A stretch of 64,000 nt of DNA from Arthrobacter wenxiniae. Lineage in GTDB: Bacteria; Actinomycetota; Actinomycetes; Actinomycetales; Micrococcaceae. Every line of letters begins with the position of its first letter. Position 1 is the stretch's first letter. Below are positions 59,766 to 64,000 of this stretch, in pieces. The translations under genes and the position numbers were made by a program. Under the pieces are notes generated by a model that worked only from the letters and a program-made list of their open reading frames with translations, did not search any database and had not been told where the DNA came from. Location of the stretch: positions 1 to 64,000 of the forward strand of contig NZ_JAAMFM010000020.1 of assembly GCF_013376105.1 (NCBI RefSeq), given 5' to 3'.

Positions 59766-61373
59766 GTGTCCTCTCCGGTCCAGTCCCCCGCCCGTGCCTC
59801 GGAAATCACCGGCCAGGCGGGCCGGCGCCGCACCTTTGCGGTGATCTCGCACCCGGATGCCGGAAAGTCGACCCTGACCGAGGCCCTGGCGCTGCACGCC
59901 AAGGTCATTGGCACGGCCGGGGCCACGAATGGCAAGTCGAACCGGCGCGACACCGTCTCCGACTGGCAGCAAATGGAGAAGGACCGCGGCATCTCCATCA
60001 GCTCCGCCGCCCTCCAGTTCTCCTACCGCGACACGGTCATCAACCTCCTGGACACGCCCGGCCACGCCGACTTTTCCGAGGACACCTACCGGGTGCTGGC
60101 GGCGGTCGACTGCGCCGTCATGCTCGTGGACGCGGGCAAGGGGCTGGAAACGCAGACCATGAAGCTCTTCGAGGTGTGCCGCCAGCGAAACCTGCCGATC
60201 ATCACCGTCATCAACAAGTGGGACCGGCCCGGCCTGGACCCGCTGGAGCTGATGGACGAGATCAGCGAACGCACCGGGCTGGCGCCCATGCCGCTGACCT
60301 GGGCCATCGGGATTGCCGGGGACTTCCGCGGCGTGTGGGACATCCAGCGCAACGAGTTCGCCAAGTTTGCGCGCAACAGCGCCGGCGCGCACATCGCCCT
60401 CACCGAATACATGACGCCGGAACAGGCCGCCGTCTCCGAGGGCGGCGCCTGGCAGGACTCCATCGACGAAGCCTCCCTGGTGGTGGACACCGATGCCCCG
60501 CTGGACCTGGAGGCGTTCTACTCCGGCAGGGCCACGCCGCTGCTGTTCTCCTCGGCGGCGCTGAACTTTGGTGTCAAGCAGATCCTGGACACGCTGGTGG
60601 ACTACGCGCCCCCCGCGGCCCCCCGCCCCGACGTCACGGGCAGCACCCGGCCCGTGGAGGCCCCGTTCTCCGGCTTCGTCTTCAAGGTCCAGGCCGGCAT
60701 GAACCAGGCCCACCGCGACCACGTCGCCTTCATCCGCGTCTGCTCCGGCATGTTCGAGCGCGGCATGGTGGTCACGCAGGGCCGCACCGGAAAGTCGTTC
60801 GCCACCAAGTATGCGCAGCAGGTGTTCGGCCGTGAGCGCGAGGTGATCGACACAGCGTTCCCCGGGGATGTCGTCGGCCTTGTCAACGCCTCGGCCCTGC
60901 GCGTGGGCGACAGCCTGTTCGTGGAGGAACCGGTGGAATACCCGGCGATCCCGCTGTTCGCGCCAGAGCACTTCCAGGTGGCCCGTTCCAAGGATCCCAG
61001 CAAGTACAAGCAGTTCCGGCGCGGGATCGAGCAGCTCGAGCACGAGGGCGTCATCCAGGTGCTCCGCTCCGACCTGCGCGGGGACCAGGCGCCCGTGCTC
61101 GCCGCCGTCGGCCCCATGCAGTTTGAGGTCGTGGAGGACCGGATGCTCCACGACTTCAACGCGCCCATGCGCCTGGAGCGCCTTCCCTACTCCCTCGCCA
61201 GGCTGACGACAGCGGACGCGGAGGCCGTGCTGGGCGCCGTCCACGGCGCTGAGGTGCTTGAGCGCAGCGACGGGGAGTTCCTGGCGCTCTTCAACGACAT
61301 CTGGGCCATGCGCCGGGTGGAAAAGAACCACCCCGACCTGCCCCTGGCCGAGATCGGCACGGCCAGGGAGTAG
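59766..61373 (+). CDS. prfC: Peptide chain release factor 3
   Basis: The 535-residue GTPase has ISHPDAGKSTLTEAL (G1), RGISISSAALQF (G2 region), LDTPGHADFSEDTYRVLAAV (G3) and VINKWDRPGLDP (G4), followed by the RF3-specific domains 2 and 3 (FKVQAGMNQAHRDHVAFIRV). It recycles RF1 and RF2 from the ribosome. GTG 59766 gives the conserved N-terminus. The gene is monocistronic. Confidence 0.95.
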   Translation: MSSPVQSPARASEITGQAGRRRTFAVISHPDAGKSTLTEALALHAKVIGTAGATNGKSNRRDTVSDWQQMEKDRGISISSAALQFSYRDTVINLLDTPGHADFSEDTYRVLAAVDCAVMLVDAGKGLETQTMKLFEVCRQRNLPIITVINKWDRPGLDPLELMDEISERTGLAPMPLTWAIGIAGDFRGVWDIQRNEFAKFARNSAGAHIALTEYMTPEQAAVSEGGAWQDSIDEASLVVDTDAPLDLEAFYSGRATPLLFSSAALNFGVKQILDTLVDYAPPAAPRPDVTGSTRPVEAPFSGFVFKVQAGMNQAHRDHVAFIRVCSGMFERGMVVTQGRTGKSFATKYAQQVFGREREVIDTAFPGDVVGLVNASALRVGDSLFVEEPVEYPAIPLFAPEHFQVARSKDPSKYKQFRRGIEQLEHEGVIQVLRSDLRGDQAPVLAAVGPMQFEVVEDRMLHDFNAPMRLERLPYSLARLTTADAEAVLGAVHGAEVLERSDGEFLALFNDIWAMRRVEKNHPDLPLAEIGTARE

Positions 61374-61394
61374 CCCTCCCGCCCTGGCTTGGGG

Positions 61395-61583
61395 CTAGTT
61401 CTCCTTGGCCACGCGGTTGACGTCCGCGGCGGCAATGTCGCGCAGCTCGTGCAGCTGGTCAAGGCGTGCCTGGGTGATCTTTCCGGCGTTGAAATCCGTG
61501 GTGGCCTGGGCCAGCTGGCGGTTGGCCTCCTCGAGGTTGTCGTGGGCCAGCTGCAGCGGGTTTGTGTAGTCTGATTCGCTCAT
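61395..61583 (-). CDS. Small hypothetical helical protein
   Basis: The 62-residue protein (MSESDYTNPLQLAHDNLEEA; LDQLHELRDIAAADVNRVAK) is charged and almost fully helical, possibly coiled-coil. No ribosome binding site is obvious. It converges on prfC, 21 bp apart. No family was recognised, but composition and codon use are gene-like. Confidence 0.6.
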   Translation of the reverse strand: MSESDYTNPLQLAHDNLEEANRQLAQATTDFNAGKITQARLDQLHELRDIAAADVNRVAKEN

Positions 61584-61694
61584 ATCGGCATCATTGCACC
61601 GATTGCCGCGGCAGGCCATCATCGCCGCCTTTGTTTCGCGCGGCGCGTCGCGGCGGTTCGTACTGGCGGGTCGCGGCGGGCACCTTCGTGCTTT

Positions 61695-62639
61695 CTACGG
61701 CGCGGCGCCATACCCCGACGGGAGCGCTTTCTGGCCCGGGCATGCGCCGAGCACCCGCGCCATGGCGGACTTTTCCGCCGGGGTGACCCAGAGCCGGTAG
61801 GCCGCCTTGACCGAGATCTGCCGGGCGACATACTGGCAGCGGAATTTCCTGTCCGGCGGCAGCCAGGTGGCGGCGTCGCCGTCGGATTTTTCCTGGTTCG
61901 CCGCTCCGTCCGCGGCCAGGAGGTTCAGGGGGTCGTTCGCCAGGCTGTGGCGCTGGACGGGAGTGAGCTGCTGGGCTCCCGTCTGCCACGCATTGCCGAG
62001 GGCCACCACGTGGTCGATCTGCACCGCGCCGCTGGTGCCGGCCCCGCGATGAAACTCAATGGTGTGGCCCGTGTAGGGCTCGGCGAGCCTGCCCGCCTTG
62101 ACCACGCACAGCGACCCGGCTTCGAAGGTGGTGTGTTGCAGGTCGCGGCGCAGGACGTCGTTGCGGGTGTCGCAGCCGTTGGCGTCGGCGTCCATCCACG
62201 CCTCGCCGAAGGCAGTCCGCTGGTAGCCGGTCTTCGGCGCACGCCCCTTGACCGGCAGGGTTTCCAGGACAGCCAGGGCCGTCGCCGTGCCAAGCCTGAC
62301 TACGGGCGTTCCCAGGCCCGGAGGCGGGATGCTGACGGTGGGAGGCGGACCGGCGTCGGGCTCAAACGGCCACCGGCCGCTGGCGTGGAGCCACCCGCCG
62401 ACTGCCACGGCAAGCAGCACGAGCAGGGCCGCCGCGGCCTTCAGCAGGCGTCGTTCCGGGGTCCTGCCGGCCGCACCCCCGGTGCGGCCGGCAGCACGGG
62501 AGCTGCCCACTTCCGGCCCGATTCCGCGCCCGTCCGGCCCGTAGCCGCCGCGGTCCTGGCCCGCGCGGTCCTGGTCCGGGCCGTTGAAGGATGGCCGCGC
62601 AGCCCGGCGGGCTGCGGCCACCACTGCATGCCGGGCCAT
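61695..62639 (-). CDS. HNH endonuclease-family protein (DUF1524) with a membrane anchor
   Basis: The ATG at 62639 follows GGGGAGG. The 314-residue protein has an Asp/Gly-rich N-terminus, a membrane helix (AAAALLVLLAVAVGGWLHAS, about 72-91), then an external DUF1524 domain. It contains CDTRNDVLRRDLQHTTF, VQIDHVVALGNAWQTGAQQL (the DHVV His/Asp active site) and ANDPLNLLAADGAANQEKSD with the Asn of the HNH motif. It is probably a surface-exposed nuclease that degrades extracellular DNA. It is monocistronic. Confidence 0.87.
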   Translation of the reverse strand: MARHAVVAAARRAARPSFNGPDQDRAGQDRGGYGPDGRGIGPEVGSSRAAGRTGGAAGRTPERRLLKAAAALLVLLAVAVGGWLHASGRWPFEPDAGPPPTVSIPPPGLGTPVVRLGTATALAVLETLPVKGRAPKTGYQRTAFGEAWMDADANGCDTRNDVLRRDLQHTTFEAGSLCVVKAGRLAEPYTGHTIEFHRGAGTSGAVQIDHVVALGNAWQTGAQQLTPVQRHSLANDPLNLLAADGAANQEKSDGDAATWLPPDRKFRCQYVARQISVKAAYRLWVTPAEKSAMARVLGACPGQKALPSGYGAAP

Positions 62640-62801
62640 GAACCTCCCCTTCCGCCTGCCCCGCGGGGCCATGCCCGTGCAGGCACGGCCGGAACGGGCA
62701 GTGCCTGCCCACCATGGTTCGAGTCTAGGCATCCGCCCCGCGCCCTGCCGGAAGTTATCCACAGCTGGCGCTGCGCCACGTCGTGGTCGCCGGGGCCAAG
62801 G

Positions 62802-63359
62802 TCAGCCGGTGAGGGCCTTGAACATGATGTGCAGCCCCACCGGCCCAAGGACAGGGTGGTCGAAGGCATTGGGAATCGTCGTCATGATGTCAAAGCCCAG
62901 CGATTCCCACAGGTAGACGGCCCCGGTGTTGGACTCAACCACGGCGTTGAACTGCATGCCGCGGTAGCCGTCCGCCCGGGCGGAATCCAGGACATGGTGG
63001 GCCAGCAGCCGTCCGTAGCCCTTGCCCTCGTGGTCCGGGTGGACCATGAACGACGCATTCGCGATACGGCTGCCCGCGCCGGGGAAGTTGGGGTGGAGCT
63101 GGGCGGTGGCCACAATCATCGGTGGCGACTCCCCGCCGGTTTCCTCCGTGACCACATAGGTGCGGGTCATGCGCGGGGAGGTTCCGGCGTCATGCGTGGA
63201 AGCCGCAGGAGTCGCGGGAGTGGCGGGAAGCCACGCCGCGCGCATCGACTCCCCGGTGGAGTCGACGGGGAACGTATACGTTTCGCCGGCCCGGACGGTG
63301 GGTTCCATGACGGCCCAGATTCCGGGCCAGTCGGCGGCGGCTGCCTCGCGTATCAACAT
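62802..63359 (-). CDS. GNAT-family N-acetyltransferase
   Basis: The 185-residue protein has the GNAT core: IREAAAADWPGIWAVMEPTV at the start, IANASFMVHPDHEGKGYGRL (the Q/R-x-x-G-x-G/A acetyl-CoA loop near residues 119-124), and FNAVVESNTGAVYLWESLGF. It would acetylate a small-molecule amine or protein; the target is unknown. The gene is monocistronic and lies just upstream of rnpB on the same strand; it is read away from it. Confidence 0.88.
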   Translation of the reverse strand: MLIREAAAADWPGIWAVMEPTVRAGETYTFPVDSTGESMRAAWLPATPATPAASTHDAGTSPRMTRTYVVTEETGGESPPMIVATAQLHPNFPGAGSRIANASFMVHPDHEGKGYGRLLAHHVLDSARADGYRGMQFNAVVESNTGAVYLWESLGFDIMTTIPNAFDHPVLGPVGLHIMFKALTG

Positions 63360-63416
63360 GCCCGCCAGTCTACGCACCCGCACGCCCGCGCCGCGCAAAC
63401 GCATTACGGCGGGTGA

Positions 63417-63803
63417 AAGGATAGGGCAGCCTGTACGCCGGGTTTTGTCGTCCGGCGCAGTTTCCCGCGCCGGAGAGGCAACCATCCATCTACGAACGCC
63501 GTTGCCGACGCCCTCCAGCGGCCTACCCAGGCACTCGGGCGGACAGCCCTCAGTCATGCCCTGTCTGGCCTTGCTCCGGGTGGGGTTTACCTAGCTTCCC
63601 TGGTCACCCAGGGAACTGGTGGTCTCTTACACCACCGTTTCACCCTTACCCGCGCCGGCCGGAGCCGTGCGGGCGGTCTGTTTTCTGTGGCACTTTCCTG
63701 CGGGTCACCCCGAGTGGGCGTTACCCACCACCCTGTCCTGCGGAGCCCGGACGTTCCTCGAGCCGCTTGCGCGACGCGCGGTTGCCCAGCTGCCCTATCC
63801 TGT
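63417..63803 (-). ncRNA. rnpB: RNase P RNA component (type A)
   Basis: On the minus strand the conserved core GAGGAACGTCCGGGCTCC lies at 63759-63742. GGATAGGGCAGC (63800-63789) pairs with GCTGCCCTATCC (63430-63419), closing the P1 helix. GTGCCACAGAAAACAGACCG and AGGGTGAAACGGTGGTGTAA occur between them, as in bacterial type A RNAs. The ends are placed by the P1 pairing and may be off by a few bases. It cleaves tRNA 5' leaders, including the extra-G tRNA-His in this window. Confidence 0.93.
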
Positions 63804-63826
63804 GGCCAAGTCTACAGGCCGGGGGG

Positions 63827-63853
63827 CCCCAAACGAGCGAAGCGAGTTTGGGG
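63827..63853. repeat. CCCCAAAC/GTTTGGGG hairpin with GAGCGAAGCGA loop
   Basis: CCCCAAAC (63827-63834) and GTTTGGGG (63846-63853) form an 8-bp stem around GAGCGAAGCGA, flanked by GG..GGCC. It lies 24 bp upstream of the rnpB 5' end. The sequence is of the kind found repeatedly in Arthrobacter-type intergenic regions, and may be a terminator for a gene further upstream or a dispersed repeat. Confidence 0.65.
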
Positions 63854-63948
63854 AGGCCTTCAGACGCTACAGGCCGGTGAGGCGGCACCGGCGGCGAACC
63901 TGGCCGCTGCAAGCCATGCACGGCGCCGGACGCCGGCCATGCGCGTTG

Positions 63949-64000
63949 CCCTATGCCAGCGCCGGGGCCGGCTGGGCGCCCGGCCGGTCGGCGGGCTGGG
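63949..64000 (-). CDS. Possible C-terminus of a minus-strand gene running off the window
   Basis: The last bases read, on the minus strand, QPADRPGAQPAPALA then TAG near 63951. The composition (Ala, Pro, Gln) resembles a flexible C-terminal tail. Only about 16 codons are visible, so no family can be assigned and chance cannot be excluded. Confidence 0.25.

Noticed and set aside
63742-63759. C in GAGGAACGTCC of the RNase P RNA in place of the A in GAGGAAAGTCC
   Set aside because: I believe this form occurs in other actinobacterial RNase P RNAs; without an alignment it is not worth reporting as unusual.
63721-63921. Minus-strand open frame of 66 codons over the 5' part of rnpB
   Set aside because: It overlaps the RNase P RNA and has no protein-like character.

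Overview
The window is very GC-rich DNA with actinobacterial features: many GTG starts, an ECF42-type sigma factor with its DGPF partner, MptB-type mannosyltransferases, a DUF2630 protein and a type A RNase P RNA. Together with the gene content this points to the Micrococcaceae (Arthrobacter or a close relative). That is inferred from family resemblance only. No prophage, transposase, integrase or CRISPR array was seen.

Layout. 0.3-7.0 kb: a carbohydrate uptake and catabolism locus. A LacI repressor and class II aldolase face a binding protein, permease, ATPase, PfkB kinase and FrcK-like P-loop kinase, with one operator shared by two divergent promoters. 7.1-11.0 kb: an ArsB/SLC13-type carrier, a PRC-barrel protein, a degraded small gene, and a small acidic protein coupled to a channel-like membrane protein. 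11.0-16.1 kb: an epimerase remnant, a secreted propeller-like protein facing a secreted alkaline-phosphatase-superfamily enzyme, then an MBL hydrolase and DUF2630. 16.2-20.9 kb: a second LacI-controlled sugar locus (isomerase, Gfo/Idh/MocA oxidoreductase, LacI, binding protein) with no permease or ATPase. 20.9-23.1 kb: a TetR/ABC-2 operon whose permease is cut by an in-frame TAG. 23.3-26.2 kb: a lipoprotein, a membrane protein and a papain-like protease.

26.5-31.9 kb: ECF42 sigma/DGPF pair, TOPRIM protein, isochorismatase-like hydrolase, and a glutaryl-CoA-type dehydrogenase with a CaiB/BaiF remnant upstream. 32.0-41.8 kb: hypothetical proteins, a TetR carrying a long repetitive linker that probably controls a second acyl-CoA dehydrogenase, a broken LLM oxidoreductase divergent from an NAD-dependent epimerase/reductase, VOC, PRC and MpaB-like genes. 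41.8-49.0 kb: SGNH hydrolase, two SRPBCC genes with an ArsR regulator, glutamate decarboxylase, a decayed monooxygenase/TetR pair that keeps its operators, a HemK-like methyltransferase and an AlkD-like protein. 49.0-55.4 kb: four membrane glycosyltransferases (two MptB-like flanking two GT87-like), probably for lipomannan-type glycans. 55.5-63.8 kb: mostly core genes: orn, tRNA-His, def, a sugar porter, an acyltransferase-domain protein, prfC, an HNH protein, a GNAT protein and rnpB.

Two themes recur. Many genes are decayed (epimerase, CaiB, LLM oxidoreductase, monooxygenase, TetR, DUF559-like), and short GC-rich tandem repeats of 14-30 bp often sit at or beside the damage. The most unusual single observations are the two adjacent glycosyltransferase genes whose best-placed start codons are ATC and ATT, the in-frame amber codon in the ABC-2 permease, and the K+-channel-like protein with a TLGYA filter.
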